The position numbers were made by a program, and so were the translations under genes. The notes under the pieces were generated by a model, which had not been told where the DNA came from, searched no databases, and worked only from the letters and a program-made list of their open reading frames with translations. Shown in pieces: positions 29,370 through 40,159 of a stretch of DNA of 64,000 nucleotides; the first letter of the stretch is position 1, and each line of letters begins with the position of its first letter. Source of the stretch: Bacteroidota bacterium (GTDB lineage Bacteria > Bacteroidota > Ignavibacteria > Ignavibacteriales > Ignavibacteriaceae); assembly GCA_021824565.1 (NCBI GenBank), contig JAKAKL010000116.1, positions 1 through 64,000 on the forward strand. The letters are read 5' to 3'.

Positions 29370-30317
29370 ATGGCTGTAAATGGTTATAAAATTTTTTCCG
29401 GCAGTTCAAACCTACCTCTTGCTGAAAAAATTGCTGAAAAATTGGGAAAATCGTTAGGCTATATTGAATTAAAAAGATTCAGCGACGGAGAAATTTGGAG
29501 CAAATACGGTGAAAATATTCGCGGCTCCGAAGTTTTTATAATTCAGTCTACCAATCCCCCTGCTGAAAATCTTTTAGAACTTTTGATAATGATTGATGCC
29601 GCAAAAAGAGCATCTGCAAAAAGAATCACCGCCGTTATTCCCTATTTCGGTTATTCGAGGCAGGATAGAAAAGATCAGCCGAGAGTTTCTATTACGGCAA
29701 AGCTTGTTGCAAATTTAATTACTGTTGCCGGAGCCGATAGAATAATGACGATGGATTTGCACGCGGCTCAGATTCAAGGTTTTTTTGATATTCCGTTTGA
29801 TCATCTTTACGGCTCAACTATTTTCAGCGGAATCTTTGACAAGATAAATGATAACCTTGTCGTTGTCTCGCCTGATGTTGGCGGCATTAAGATGGCGAGA
29901 TCTTATGCAAAAAGACTACATGCAGATTTGGTTGTAATAGACAAAAGGCGACCAAAGCAAAATCTCGCAGAGGTTGTTCATATAATTGGAAGCGTCGAGA
30001 ATAAAGACGTTTTGCTGGTTGACGACATGATTGATACGGCTGGCACGTTTGTTGGCGCCGTAGAAGCACTTAAAAATAAGGGCGCAAAGAAAATTTATGG
30101 AGCAATAACGCATCCACTTTTATCTGGTAAAGCAATCGAAAGAATTCGGGATTCACAATTGACAAAATTATTTGTCTCTGATACTATCCCGTTAAGCAAG
30201 GATGCAGATATGGAAAAAATTTCAGTAATATCGGCGGCGGATATTTTTGCCGAGGCGATCAGACGAACTTATCATAATGAATCTATAAGTTCACTTTTTG
30301 ATATTGATAAAGGATAA
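29370..30317 (+). CDS. prs: Ribose-phosphate pyrophosphokinase
   Basis: FSDGEIWSKYGENIRG, DLHAAQIQGFFDIP, VLLVDDMIDTAGTFVGA; start at internal ATG preferred. Confidence 0.96.
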   Translation: MAVNGYKIFSGSSNLPLAEKIAEKLGKSLGYIELKRFSDGEIWSKYGENIRGSEVFIIQSTNPPAENLLELLIMIDAAKRASAKRITAVIPYFGYSRQDRKDQPRVSITAKLVANLITVAGADRIMTMDLHAAQIQGFFDIPFDHLYGSTIFSGIFDKINDNLVVVSPDVGGIKMARSYAKRLHADLVVIDKRRPKQNLAEVVHIIGSVENKDVLLVDDMIDTAGTFVGAVEALKNKGAKKIYGAITHPLLSGKAIERIRDSQLTKLFVSDTIPLSKDADMEKISVISAADIFAEAIRRTYHNESISSLFDIDKG

Positions 30318-30335
30318 TTTAGATTTGGAGTTATA

Positions 30336-30977
30336 ATGGAAAAAGTTGTATTAAAAGCAAACGTAAGAAATTCGATTAGCAAAGCATCGCGAAGCAGTTT
30401 AAGAAGAAACGGTCGTGTTCCCGGAATTTTTTATTCTAAACATGAGAAGCCGATTTCTATCGACGTTACGGAAAAATCAATTAAGCCTCTTGTTTTTACT
30501 TCGGAAACTCATTTAATTTCTCTTGAACTTGACGGAAAACAGGAACATGATTGTGTAATTAAGGACATTCAATTTGATCCTGTTAGCGACCGGGTAGTCC
30601 ATTTTGATTTATTAGGTTTAACAGTCGGCGAAAAATTTCAATTAGAAGTTCCGATTCAATATCATGGAAGCCCTGCCGGTGTAAAAGAAGGCGGCGTATT
30701 GCAGCAGTTCATGCATAAGTTGGAAATAGAGTGTCTGCCCAAAGATATTCCTCAGCATCTTGATATTAATATTCAAGATTTAAAACTTGGCGATGCAATA
30801 CATGTGAAAGATTTAAATTTTGAAAACATTACTATCTTGAATCTGGAAGACAGCGTGGTTGTTGCAGTAACACATCCTAAGGTGGAGAAAGAATCTACGC
30901 CGGAAGAACTTGCTGCTCAAGCAGAAGCGCAGCCAGAAGTAATTGGTAAAGAAAAGACTGAAGAAGAAGAAAAATAA
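30336..30977 (+). CDS. rplY: 50S ribosomal protein L25/CTC form
   Basis: RNSISKASRSSLRRNGRVPGIFY; CTC-type C-terminal domain; followed by pth. Confidence 0.93.
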   Translation: MEKVVLKANVRNSISKASRSSLRRNGRVPGIFYSKHEKPISIDVTEKSIKPLVFTSETHLISLELDGKQEHDCVIKDIQFDPVSDRVVHFDLLGLTVGEKFQLEVPIQYHGSPAGVKEGGVLQQFMHKLEIECLPKDIPQHLDINIQDLKLGDAIHVKDLNFENITILNLEDSVVVAVTHPKVEKESTPEELAAQAEAQPEVIGKEKTEEEEK

Positions 30978-30986
30978 GAATTTGCT

Positions 30987-31622
30987 GTGCGAGTTATATT
31001 AGGTATTGGGAATCCCGGGAGTCGGTATCACAACAACAGACATAATGTCGGGTTCATGTTTTTAGATTATCTTGCTAAAAATTATGACCTTGAATTCATC
31101 TCTTCAAAAAAGCAATATCTTTATGCCCAAGGAAATTTAGGCGACGATCCGTTCGTTCTCGTCAAGCCGTCAACTTTTGTAAATAACAGCGGTATTGCTG
31201 CTGCCGATTGTCTTACAAGCTTTAATGCTAAGCATGAAGACATTCTTGTAATTTTTGACGACTTAAATCTTAGCCCTGCAAGAATAAGAATCAAAGCATA
31301 TGGCGGAGGTTCCGGGCACAACGGTGTTTTGTCAATTATCCATCATCTCAACTCTGAAAAATTTCCCCGTCTTAGAATAGGTATCGGAAGAAATTTTGAA
31401 CGTGGTCGTATGGCAGAATATGTTCTATCTGATCTTGATGATGAGGAAAAGAAATCATTTTATGATTCTTTTCAAGGAGGTAAAATTTTAGCTGAAGAAT
31501 TTATTAAGGGTGGTTTGCAAAAGATGCTGGATTTAAACAGTAAAATAATAAATGAGATGAAATCGCTAAGCGCTACTGATGTAACTGAAGACGAAGGAGA
31601 AAGCCATAACTCTGAAGATTAA
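30987..31622 (+). CDS. pth: Peptidyl-tRNA hydrolase
   Basis: GIGNPGSRYHNNRHNVGFMFLDYLA; GGGSGHNGV. Confidence 0.95.
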   Translation: MRVILGIGNPGSRYHNNRHNVGFMFLDYLAKNYDLEFISSKKQYLYAQGNLGDDPFVLVKPSTFVNNSGIAAADCLTSFNAKHEDILVIFDDLNLSPARIRIKAYGGGSGHNGVLSIIHHLNSEKFPRLRIGIGRNFERGRMAEYVLSDLDDEEKKSFYDSFQGGKILAEEFIKGGLQKMLDLNSKIINEMKSLSATDVTEDEGESHNSED

Positions 31623-31667
31623 GGATTGTATAATTTTAAAAAACTTTTAATTAACTAAATATAATAA

Positions 31668-31710
31668 TCCCTGCTCTCATTTTATTTGAGGGCTATAATA
31701 TCCATAGGGA
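31668..31710 (+). promoter_or_regulatory. rpsF leader structure pairing with the SD
   Basis: Outer stem TCCCT/AGGGA and inner stem GCTCTCA/TGAGGGC; AGGGA is part of the GGAGGTG SD. Confidence 0.55.
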
Positions 31711-31721
31711 GGTGACAAAGG

Positions 31722-32135
31722 ATGAAAACAAACGTATACGAAAGTGCAGTTATGATAAATGCTGCGCTGGATGATGAACAAATTGAAGTTGTAATTTCAC
31801 GCATAAAAGAAGCAATATCAAATAACGGCGGTGAAATTAGAGAAATGGAAAACTGGGGACGGAAAAGGTTAGCCTACGTTGTAAAGAAAAGCAAAGTAGG
31901 TTACTATGTTATCTTTAGAATTGATGCTCCATCAAGTATTGTTGCAAAGCTTGAGAGATTTTATTCTCTCGACGAGCATATACTTCGTTTCCTTACAATT
32001 AAGCTTGATAGCGATGCTATAGAACATCTTGAAAAGCAAAAGAGCAAATCTCTGCTTGAGAACGATAATGCCGAAGCTAAACAGGATGCTCCCGCAGCAG
32101 AATTTGATGAAAGCCCGAGAGAATTTGATAAATAG
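31722..32135 (+). CDS. rpsF: 30S ribosomal protein S6
   Basis: YESAVMINAALDDEQIE...NWGRKRLAYVVKKSKVGYYV; operon context. Confidence 0.95.
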   Translation: MKTNVYESAVMINAALDDEQIEVVISRIKEAISNNGGEIREMENWGRKRLAYVVKKSKVGYYVIFRIDAPSSIVAKLERFYSLDEHILRFLTIKLDSDAIEHLEKQKSKSLLENDNAEAKQDAPAAEFDESPREFDK

Positions 32136-32167
32136 AATAACATATGAAATAATGCGGAGGATTATCA

Positions 32168-32653
32168 ATGGCTGATTTGAAGATGCCCGAAGTTAATTAT
32201 GTAGTTGTAGCCGGAAATCTTACAAAGGATCCTGTTTACAGGCAAACAACAAATAGTACGCCTGTTGTAAATTTTTCTATTGCATCAAATAGGAAATATA
32301 AAGACAGTTTCAATCAGTGGCAGGAGGATGTTTGCTATGTAGGCATTGTTGCCTGGAATAGACTTGCTGAAAGCTGCCGCGATAGATTAAAAAAAGGCTC
32401 AGCCGTATTAGTTGACGGCGAACTTCAAAGCAGGAATTGGAAATCTGAAGAGGGTTTTAACAGAAGCATTGTTGAAATAAAGGCGAGACGAATTCAGTTT
32501 CTGAATAAGCTTCCAAGATCAAACGGCTCGGATAACGGCTTTGAAAATTCGGTTGTTGTTGACGAAGTGTTTTCTGAAGACAAAAGTTTAGATTACACCG
32601 AGGATTCATTTGATAAATTTTTATCACGCGAAGAATCGGATTTAATTAAGTAA
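32168..32653 (+). CDS. ssb: Single-stranded DNA-binding protein
   Basis: NYVVVAGNLTKDPVYRQT...VNFSIASNRKY; lies between rpsF and rpsR. Confidence 0.9.
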   Translation: MADLKMPEVNYVVVAGNLTKDPVYRQTTNSTPVVNFSIASNRKYKDSFNQWQEDVCYVGIVAWNRLAESCRDRLKKGSAVLVDGELQSRNWKSEEGFNRSIVEIKARRIQFLNKLPRSNGSDNGFENSVVVDEVFSEDKSLDYTEDSFDKFLSREESDLIK

Positions 32654-32665
32654 GTAGGTATTAAA

Positions 32666-32896
32666 ATGAAAAAAGAAATTAAAACAAAAAAAGTTTGCAG
32701 GTTTACTCAGAACAAAATAAAGTATATCGATTATAAAGATGTAAAGCTGCTTCAAAGATATATTACCGAACAAGGCAAAGTAATTCCTAAAAGAATTACC
32801 GGAACAAGTTCGAAATATCAAAGAGAATTGTCAATCGCTATCAAACGTGCAAGACACATGGCTTTGCTGCCTTATGTATCTGATACGATTCGATAG
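32666..32896 (+). CDS. rpsR: 30S ribosomal protein S18
   Basis: [50 protein letters not shown]. Confidence 0.96.
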   Translation: MKKEIKTKKVCRFTQNKIKYIDYKDVKLLQRYITEQGKVIPKRITGTSSKYQRELSIAIKRARHMALLPYVSDTIR

Positions 32897-32914
32897 ATTA
32901 ATGAAGGAGTTCAA

Positions 32915-33358
32915 ATGAAAGTTATACTAAGACAAAATTATGAAAAACTCGGAGAGATCGGCGACATTGTTGTTGTAAAAGACGGCTTTGCGAGGAATTT
33001 TTTGATCCCGAGAAAAATCGCATACGCTGCTGTAAAAGGAAATATTCTTGCACTTGAAGAAGAGAAAAAAATCTTAGCTAAGAAAAAAGAGCAAGAAATG
33101 CACGCTGCGGAAAAAGTTGCAGTTGAATTGGAAAAGGTATCTGTTACTATTCCGGTTCAAGTCGGTGAAGAAGATAAAATTTTCGGATCAGTAACAACTC
33201 AGATGATAGCCGATTCACTTAAAGAAAAAGGACATGAAATCGATAAAAGAAAAATTGAGATAGACGAGCCGATAAAATCTTTAGGTATTTACAGCGTTTC
33301 CGTAAAACTTCATCCGAACGTTTCAGCTAAGGTTAAAGTTTGGGTAGTTCGCGAATAG
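32915..33358 (+). CDS. rplI: 50S ribosomal protein L9
   Basis: MKVILRQNYEKLGEIGDIVVVKDGFARNFLIPRKIAYAA. Confidence 0.96.
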   Translation: MKVILRQNYEKLGEIGDIVVVKDGFARNFLIPRKIAYAAVKGNILALEEEKKILAKKKEQEMHAAEKVAVELEKVSVTIPVQVGEEDKIFGSVTTQMIADSLKEKGHEIDKRKIEIDEPIKSLGIYSVSVKLHPNVSAKVKVWVVRE

Positions 33359-33386
33359 CAGCGATTGAATAAAGTGTGGATATAAA

Positions 33387-33414
33387 AAAAAGGAAAGCAA
33401 ATGCTTTCCTTTTT
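33387..33414 (+). terminator. Bidirectional terminator between rplI and rpmB
   Basis: AAAAAGGAAAGCA-aa-TGCTTTCCTTTTT. Confidence 0.9.
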
Positions 33415-33439
33415 AATTTTAAACTCTCAGAAAAAATTA

Positions 33440-33670
33440 TTACAGTTGGTTTGATCTAACAAGTCGTGCTATTTCTGCGGTCCCGTTTTTAGAAATATTT
33501 TTAATAGCTTCTGTAGATAATTTTAGAGTAACGAACTTATTAAGTTCTTGAACCCATATTCTTTTCTTTTGAAGATTTGGCAAAAATCTTCTTTTTGTCC
33601 TATTATGCGCATGAGATACACTATTACCAGTCATTGGACTTTTTCCGGTCATTTGGCATTTTCTAGACAT
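33440..33670 (-). CDS. rpmB: 50S ribosomal protein L28
   Basis: MSRKCQMTGKSPMTGNSVSHAHNRTKRRFLPNLQKKRIWV. Confidence 0.96.
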   Translation of the reverse strand: MSRKCQMTGKSPMTGNSVSHAHNRTKRRFLPNLQKKRIWVQELNKFVTLKLSTEAIKNISKNGTAEIARLVRSNQL

Positions 33671-33822
33671 TTAGCTCTCCTAAATCATTCTCACATATTA
33701 TTTTTTTGAATGACAAATATAATAAAATTAATCCGAAAAATAGTGTCTTTTAAAAAATAATTTTTTAAGCAGTTCATGTTACTAATCTTCTTGACATCAT
33801 TATTTTAATTTCATAATTTTCG

Positions 33823-33858
33823 ATTGCCACTGCCGGACGGGCGGTGGCAATTTTTTTT
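33823..33858 (+). terminator. Terminator/attenuator-like hairpin in the greA leader
   Basis: ATTGCCAC TGCC ggacg GGCG GTGGCAAT followed by T-run; 30 bp before the greA ATG. Confidence 0.65.
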
Positions 33859-33887
33859 AAATCTTTTCAACAAACTGAGTTGTAAAT

Positions 33888-34364
33888 ATGTCTGATACAA
33901 ATTTTGTATACCTAACCAAAGAACGGCTTGTAGAGCTTGAAAAAGAATTGCAGGACATGAAAACCAGCGGGAGAAAATCCATCGCGGCTAAAATCGCTGA
34001 AGCGAGGGCGCACGGCGATCTTTCGGAAAACGCCGAGTACGATGCGGCAAAAGAAGAGCAGGGCTTGTTTGAACTTCGGATAAGCAAGCTTGAAAGCATA
34101 CTTGCGCGTGCCCGCGTAATTGACACTTCTCAGTTCCCTCAGGATGAGGTACATATTTTATCTACTGTTTTAGTAAAAAATATAAATAACCAAAAAACAT
34201 TTACCTACTTACTTGTGTCTCCGGAAGAAGCGGATTTTCAGTCTGGTAAAATTTCTATAACTTCGCCCGTAGGTCATGGTCTGCTCGGTAAAAAAGTTGG
34301 TGAAAAGGTAAAAGTTAAAGCACCGGCAGGTATGCTGGATTTCGAAATCTTATCAATTAAATAA
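33888..34364 (+). CDS. greA: Transcription elongation factor GreA
   Basis: IAEARAHGDLSENAEYDAAKEEQG; SPVGHGLLGKKVGE. Confidence 0.95.
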   Translation: MSDTNFVYLTKERLVELEKELQDMKTSGRKSIAAKIAEARAHGDLSENAEYDAAKEEQGLFELRISKLESILARARVIDTSQFPQDEVHILSTVLVKNINNQKTFTYLLVSPEEADFQSGKISITSPVGHGLLGKKVGEKVKVKAPAGMLDFEILSIK

Positions 34365-34369
34365 ATAAT

Positions 34370-35458
34370 TTGACAGACGAATCTTACATACAACTTGCAA
34401 TTGAAATTGCAAAAAAGGGATACGGTAACGTTAGCCCAAACCCACTGGTCGGCTGTATAATAATTAAAGATGGAAAAATCATAGGCGCAGGCTACCACGA
34501 AAAGTACGGTAAAAATCATGCTGAGATAAATGCGATTGAATCTTCAAACGAGAGCGTGGAAGGTTCTACATTATATGTTAATCTAGAACCATGCAGTCAT
34601 TACGGGCAGACACCGCCGTGTGTAGAAAAAATTATTGAAAAAAGAATAAAGCGTGTTGTAATCGGTACGCTTGATATGAACCCAATCGTCAGCGGGCGCG
34701 GGATAAAAAAATTGAAGGCTGCGGGAATTGATGTAAAAGTGGGCGTTCTTGAAAAAGAATGTATTGATCTGAATAAATTTTTCTTTAAATATATTACAAA
34801 GAAACTCCCTTATGTAACTTTAAAAGCCGCCCAAACTATTGATGGAAAGATTGCCGACTTCGATGGAGATTCAAAATGGATTTCGTCTACTGCTTCAAGA
34901 AAAATTGTTCACCGGATGAGATCAAAATATGATGCAATACTCATTGGCTCAGGCACGGTCGCTAAAGATGATCCAAAGCTTACTGTAAGGCTTGCGGAAG
35001 GGAGAAATCCTAAAAGAATTATTCTCGACACTCATCTTAAATTAAAATTAAGCCACAAGATTTTTCACAATAATACGGACGGTAACTTAATAGTAATCAC
35101 TTCAATAAATAACGGGAAGAAGAAATCCAAAGTTGCCAAGTTAAAATCTCTCGGTGTAAATATTCTTTATGCGAGAGAAAACAAAAAAGGCTTGATTGAT
35201 CTGCGCAGCGCTTTAATAGAAATTGGAAAGATCAACATATCTTCTGTGCTTGTTGAAGGAGGCAGCGCTTTGCTTTCTAATTTCATAAAAGAAAATTTGT
35301 ATGACGACATTTCTCTTTTCATCGCGCCAAAGATTTTAGGCGCCGGAATCGACTCTTTCGGGAATCTTGGAATCAAAACCATTCGCCAGGCTTACAAGTT
35401 GAAAATAGACAGCGTAGAAAAAACCGGTGACGACATTATGATCCAGTTGTCAAAATAG
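34370..35458 (+). CDS. ribD: Bifunctional riboflavin deaminase/reductase RibD
   Basis: HAEINAIE, LEPCSHYGQTPPC, reductase domain LKAAQTIDGKIAD. Confidence 0.95.
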   Translation: MTDESYIQLAIEIAKKGYGNVSPNPLVGCIIIKDGKIIGAGYHEKYGKNHAEINAIESSNESVEGSTLYVNLEPCSHYGQTPPCVEKIIEKRIKRVVIGTLDMNPIVSGRGIKKLKAAGIDVKVGVLEKECIDLNKFFFKYITKKLPYVTLKAAQTIDGKIADFDGDSKWISSTASRKIVHRMRSKYDAILIGSGTVAKDDPKLTVRLAEGRNPKRIILDTHLKLKLSHKIFHNNTDGNLIVITSINNGKKKSKVAKLKSLGVNILYARENKKGLIDLRSALIEIGKINISSVLVEGGSALLSNFIKENLYDDISLFIAPKILGAGIDSFGNLGIKTIRQAYKLKIDSVEKTGDDIMIQLSK

Positions 35459-35545
35459 ATTTATTTTCTTGCCGAATTTCTAAATCAAATTTCTTATTTT
35501 TGTTACGCAAATTATATAATATCCATTACTTTTTTAAGTAGAACT

Positions 35546-36142
35546 ATGTTTACAGGTATAGTTGAAGAAACCGGAATTTTAAAAAATAAAATCCCCGAAG
35601 GCAACGGCTATCAGCTTATTGTAAGCGCGCAGAAAGTTGTTGAAGATCTTTCTATTGGCGCAAGCATAAGTGTTAACGGCGCTTGTCTTACAGTTGTAAA
35701 GAAGGGAAAAAATTCTTTTTATGTCGATACGATAGAAGAAACTTTAAAAAAAACAAACCTCGGCGAACTTAAGATTGGCAGCAAGGTGAACCTTGAACGC
35801 TCGTTAAAAATCGATGCTCGCCTTGGAGGACATTTTGTTCTTGGTCATGTTGACACGGTTGGAAAAATAGTCGAGGTTAAAGAATTATCCAACAGTCATT
35901 TCATTACGATTTCTTTTCCGGAGAAGTTTAAAAAATATTTAATCTATGTCGGCTCAATTGCAATTGACGGCGTAAGTATGACTGTTGCTGAGCTAAATAA
36001 AAATACTTTCTCTGTCGGAGTTATTCCGCATACTTGGGAAGAAACAATTTTTTCGACTAAAGGCGCGGGCGATTCTGTAAATTTAGAATTTGATGTTCTC
36101 GGAAAATATGTCGAAAAAATTATGAACGATAAAGGCAATTGA
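35546..36142 (+). CDS. ribE: Riboflavin synthase alpha chain
   Basis: MFTGIVEETG; duplicated lumazine-binding repeat VNGACLTV / IDGVSMTV. Confidence 0.95.
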   Translation: MFTGIVEETGILKNKIPEGNGYQLIVSAQKVVEDLSIGASISVNGACLTVVKKGKNSFYVDTIEETLKKTNLGELKIGSKVNLERSLKIDARLGGHFVLGHVDTVGKIVEVKELSNSHFITISFPEKFKKYLIYVGSIAIDGVSMTVAELNKNTFSVGVIPHTWEETIFSTKGAGDSVNLEFDVLGKYVEKIMNDKGN

Positions 36143-36148
36143 TTCCTG

Positions 36149-37513
36149 ATGCAAAAAATCGAACAGAAGGCAATAAAGTTTATCGACGAAAAAAAATTGA
36201 TTGCGCCGGGCGATAAAATCTTAGTCGCTTTAAGCGGAGGACCCGATTCTGTTTTTCTTCTCAATCTTCTCATCAAGCACAAAAGAAGATTTAAAATTGA
36301 AATTGCCTTAATTCATATCAACCATAAGCTGCGCGGCAAAGATTCAACTGAGGATGAAAAGTTTTGTAAGTTATTAGCGGAAAGCTTATCTATTCCAATT
36401 CACATATATCGAAAAGACATTAAAGCCTTTTCAAAAAAAAATAAAATTTCAATCGAAGAAGCCGGAAGAGAGATTCGTTATTCATTATTTGAATCGACGG
36501 CAAATAAATTCGGTTATACAAAGATTGCGACCGCTCATAATTGCAGTGATAATGCGGAAACAGTTTTCCTTAATTTAATCAAAGGCACCGGGTTAAAAGG
36601 TATCTCCGGTATACCCGAAGCCAGAGGTAATATTATCAGACCGATACTAAACGTTTCAAAGGAAGATATAATTAGTTATCTCAATAAGAATGAGATTAAG
36701 TATAGAATCGATAAGTCAAATTATGAAAACGATTATGAAAGAAATTTTATACGCAACGAAATTTTTCCGTTACTAAAAAAAAGACTTAATCCGGCGCTGG
36801 AAAATTCTATTTTCATATCTTCGGAAGTCTTTAAAGAAATTTATTTGTTTGTGCAAAAAGAAATGGAAAATTTTCCAGAATTTTCTCCGAAGTTTTTTAA
36901 GGACAAATTGATTTTTTCTGTTAAAGCATTATTATCAGTTAAAAAAGAAATTCGTTCCGAATTTCTTAAGAGGCATTTCGAAAAGCATTTTGGTTTTCGA
37001 CCGTCTTTTCGTGATCTTAAAAAAATCCTTTCGATTGCAGATAAAGATACGAACGAGAGAGAAGAACTTTCTCAAAATTTTTCTGTTATAAAAGACCGGG
37101 ACGAAATTATAATATTAAGCAAGAGTTATTCTAAGGCAAAAAATCCTTCCGGCAGTGAATTAGAGATTTTACCAGACGACAAAAATAAAATTCTCAGCAT
37201 CACGGAAATTAATTCGGTTCCCCCAAAATATGCCTCGAATAAAATGACTGAATATATTTCGGGAGATAAAGCTTCGGACAAATTTATTCTTCGCAAGTGG
37301 AAATACGGCGATAGATTTTTTCCGCTCGGCTTAAAAGGCTCGAAAAAAATTTCCGATTTCTTAAATGAGCAAAAAATCTCTCCGCTAAAAAAGAAAGATC
37401 AGTTTGTACTTACAAACAAAGGGAAAATTGTATGGGTTGTAGGCATCAGAATTGACGACAGATTTAAAATTACAAACAGCACGAAAAAGGTATACATGTT
37501 ATGCATGAATTAA
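36149..37513 (+). CDS. tilS: tRNA(Ile)-lysidine synthetase
   Basis: ILVALSGGPDSVFLL PP-loop; HNCSDNAETVFLNLIKGTGLKGISGIP. Confidence 0.94.
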   Translation: MQKIEQKAIKFIDEKKLIAPGDKILVALSGGPDSVFLLNLLIKHKRRFKIEIALIHINHKLRGKDSTEDEKFCKLLAESLSIPIHIYRKDIKAFSKKNKISIEEAGREIRYSLFESTANKFGYTKIATAHNCSDNAETVFLNLIKGTGLKGISGIPEARGNIIRPILNVSKEDIISYLNKNEIKYRIDKSNYENDYERNFIRNEIFPLLKKRLNPALENSIFISSEVFKEIYLFVQKEMENFPEFSPKFFKDKLIFSVKALLSVKKEIRSEFLKRHFEKHFGFRPSFRDLKKILSIADKDTNEREELSQNFSVIKDRDEIIILSKSYSKAKNPSGSELEILPDDKNKILSITEINSVPPKYASNKMTEYISGDKASDKFILRKWKYGDRFFPLGLKGSKKISDFLNEQKISPLKKKDQFVLTNKGKIVWVVGIRIDDRFKITNSTKKVYMLCMN

Positions 37514-38070
37514 AGAACAAAGAAAAATTAATTATTGGCAGCGATACTTTCGTTCCGATGCTTAACGAGGAAGTTCTGCAAAACAGAATCCGCGAGCTTG
37601 GCGAAATAATTTCAAATGATTATAAAGATAAGGTTCCGGTGTTTATAGGCGTGCTCAACGGCGCCTTCCTTTTCCTTTCCGATCTGATAAAAAATATTTC
37701 CATAGATTGCGAAGTGGACTTCTTCAAGCTATCAAGTTACGGCGACGAAAAAATCTCCTCGGGCAAAGTTAAGCTTCTGAAAGAGTTGAATTGCGACGTG
37801 ACCGGCAGAGACATTATCATAGTTGAAGACATCGTTGATTCCGGCTTATCAATGAAATATATTGAAGAACTTATTGCACCTCACAAACCAAATAGCATGC
37901 GGATTGCCTCACTGCTAATTAAGCCAAATAGCCTTAGATATAATATAAAAATTGATTATATTGGCTTCCAAATTGAAAGTAAATTCGTAATTGGATATGG
38001 ATTGGACTATGCCCAAAAATATAGAAACCTTCGGTCCATTTACGTTTTAAGTGAAGATGGAGAAAAATAA
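37501..38070 (+). CDS. hpt: Hypoxanthine phosphoribosyltransferase
   Basis: [22 protein letters not shown] motif. Confidence 0.93.
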   Translation: MHELKNKEKLIIGSDTFVPMLNEEVLQNRIRELGEIISNDYKDKVPVFIGVLNGAFLFLSDLIKNISIDCEVDFFKLSSYGDEKISSGKVKLLKELNCDVTGRDIIIVEDIVDSGLSMKYIEELIAPHKPNSMRIASLLIKPNSLRYNIKIDYIGFQIESKFVIGYGLDYAQKYRNLRSIYVLSEDGEK

Positions 38071-38101
38071 ATTAATGAATATCAACAATAGAAAATTTTA
38101 T

Positions 38102-40159
38102 ATGGCTGATGATAACAATGACAACAAGCCGTCGCAAAAAACTCCTAAAGGCGGCGGCCCGAATAAGCCTGATGATAATTTCGATTGGTCAAAAGTAATA
38201 AGAATGGTATTTGGCTGGGGAGCCGTAATAGTGGCAGCGGTTATAATAATGCAGTTGTTCAAAACGAACACCACAAATTACACTGAAGTCCCATACGGCG
38301 AATATGTAAAACTTGTTGACTCCAATCAAATCCTATCGGCAAAAATAATCAAATCTGATGTTAACGATTATTATTTCAAAGCGACACTGAAATCTGAAGA
38401 CACATTAAATGTAAATAACCACGAAACAATATTTAAACACATTTCGGTTTACCTGCCCGAACCAATGATACGAGATCAAGAAGCCGTTTGGAAAGCTAAA
38501 AATATTAATTATTCTTTTGACAAAGAATCAAATGAATGGATGAATATTCTAATCGGTTTCTTGCCGTGGATTGCAATCGTTGCTGTTTGGCTGATCATTA
38601 TGAGAAGAATGCAGGGAGGTGCAGGCGGTACACGCGGTATTTTTTCTTTTGGAAAAAGTAAAGCTAAAATGATTACGCAGGCAAATCAAAAAATTACTTT
38701 TAGAGATGTTGCCGGCGCTGATGAAGCAAAGCTTGAGTTGCACGAAATAATTGAATTTCTGAAAGAACCTTCTAAATTCCAAAAGCTGGGTGGAAAAATT
38801 CCCCGAGGCGTTTTATTATTAGGACCTCCCGGAACCGGTAAGACTTTACTTGCTCGCGCTGTTGCCGGTGAAGCAGGAGTTCCTTTCTTTTCTATTAGCG
38901 GTGCGGACTTCGTTGAGATGTTTGTCGGTGTTGGTGCAAGCCGTGTTCGCGATCTGTTTGATCAAGGGAAGAAAAATGCGCCGTGTATTATCTTTATCGA
39001 TGAAATTGATGCTGTTGGAAGACACCGCGGAGCAGGTCTCGGCGGCGGGCACGATGAAAGAGAGCAAACTCTTAATCAGCTTCTTGTTGAAATGGACGGC
39101 TTTGAACAAAACAGCGGCGTTATTATAATCGCGGCTACCAACCGTCCCGATGTCCTTGATCCGGCGCTTCTTAGACCTGGAAGATTTGATCGCCAAGTTG
39201 TAGTTGATCGACCTGATGTTAAAGGAAGAGAAGGAATTTTAAAAGTTCACACAAGAAATATTCCGCTTGAACCCAATGTTAATCTTGAAGTTCTTGCAAA
39301 AGGAACACCAGGACTTGCAGGCGCTGAGCTTGCAAACCTTGTTAATGAAGCGGCTCTGCTCGCAGCGAGAAAAAATAAAAAGAAAGTCGAGATGGTCGAC
39401 TTTGAAGAAGCTAAAGACAAGGTTATGATGGGCATGGAAAGAAAAAGTATGATCATTTCTGAAGAAGAAAAGAAAACCACTGCTTACCATGAAATTGGTC
39501 ATGTGCTTGTCGCAAGAATGCTTCCCGAAGCAGATCCGGTGCACAAAGTAACTATCATTCCCCGCGGAAGAGCGCTCGGTGTTACTAGTTATTTACCAAT
39601 AGATGAAAAACATACTTACTCAAAAGAATATCTTGAATCAGTAATTACTTATGCACTCGGCGGACGGGCTGCTGAAAAATTAATTTTCAATCATTACACA
39701 ACCGGTGCAGGCAATGATATTGAAAAAGCTACAAACATTGCTCGCAAAATGGTCTGCGAATGGGGAATGAGCGATAAGCTCGGACCTCTTAGCTACGGCG
39801 CTAAAGAAGAAGAAATATTTTTAGGCAGAGAAATCCAGCGCCACAGAGACTACAGTGAAAGGACAGCAATCGAAATAGATGATGAGGTCAGAGATATTGT
39901 AAATACATCGATGAAGAGGGCTGAAAAAATCCTTACAGATAATATTGATCTACTTCATAAAATGTCGAAGGAACTGCTTGAAAGAGAAATCCTCGACGGA
40001 GATGAAATAGATAAATTAATGAGAGGCGAAGAATTGCCGCCGCCTGCAAAAAACAACAACGGCAATAATTTGGCGCCGGAAGAAATTCCCGACCATGTAA
40101 AGAAATTACTGGAACAGAGAAAACCGAAAGAATCTACTCCAACCAATGACGCCAATTGA
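38102..40159 (+). CDS. ftsH: ATP-dependent zinc metalloprotease FtsH
   Basis: [32 protein letters not shown] zinc site; start MADDNN preferred over the 38051 ORF start. Confidence 0.96.
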   Translation: MADDNNDNKPSQKTPKGGGPNKPDDNFDWSKVIRMVFGWGAVIVAAVIIMQLFKTNTTNYTEVPYGEYVKLVDSNQILSAKIIKSDVNDYYFKATLKSEDTLNVNNHETIFKHISVYLPEPMIRDQEAVWKAKNINYSFDKESNEWMNILIGFLPWIAIVAVWLIIMRRMQGGAGGTRGIFSFGKSKAKMITQANQKITFRDVAGADEAKLELHEIIEFLKEPSKFQKLGGKIPRGVLLLGPPGTGKTLLARAVAGEAGVPFFSISGADFVEMFVGVGASRVRDLFDQGKKNAPCIIFIDEIDAVGRHRGAGLGGGHDEREQTLNQLLVEMDGFEQNSGVIIIAATNRPDVLDPALLRPGRFDRQVVVDRPDVKGREGILKVHTRNIPLEPNVNLEVLAKGTPGLAGAELANLVNEAALLAARKNKKKVEMVDFEEAKDKVMMGMERKSMIISEEEKKTTAYHEIGHVLVARMLPEADPVHKVTIIPRGRALGVTSYLPIDEKHTYSKEYLESVITYALGGRAAEKLIFNHYTTGAGNDIEKATNIARKMVCEWGMSDKLGPLSYGAKEEEIFLGREIQRHRDYSERTAIEIDDEVRDIVNTSMKRAEKILTDNIDLLHKMSKELLEREILDGDEIDKLMRGEELPPPAKNNNGNNLAPEEIPDHVKKLLEQRKPKESTPTNDAN

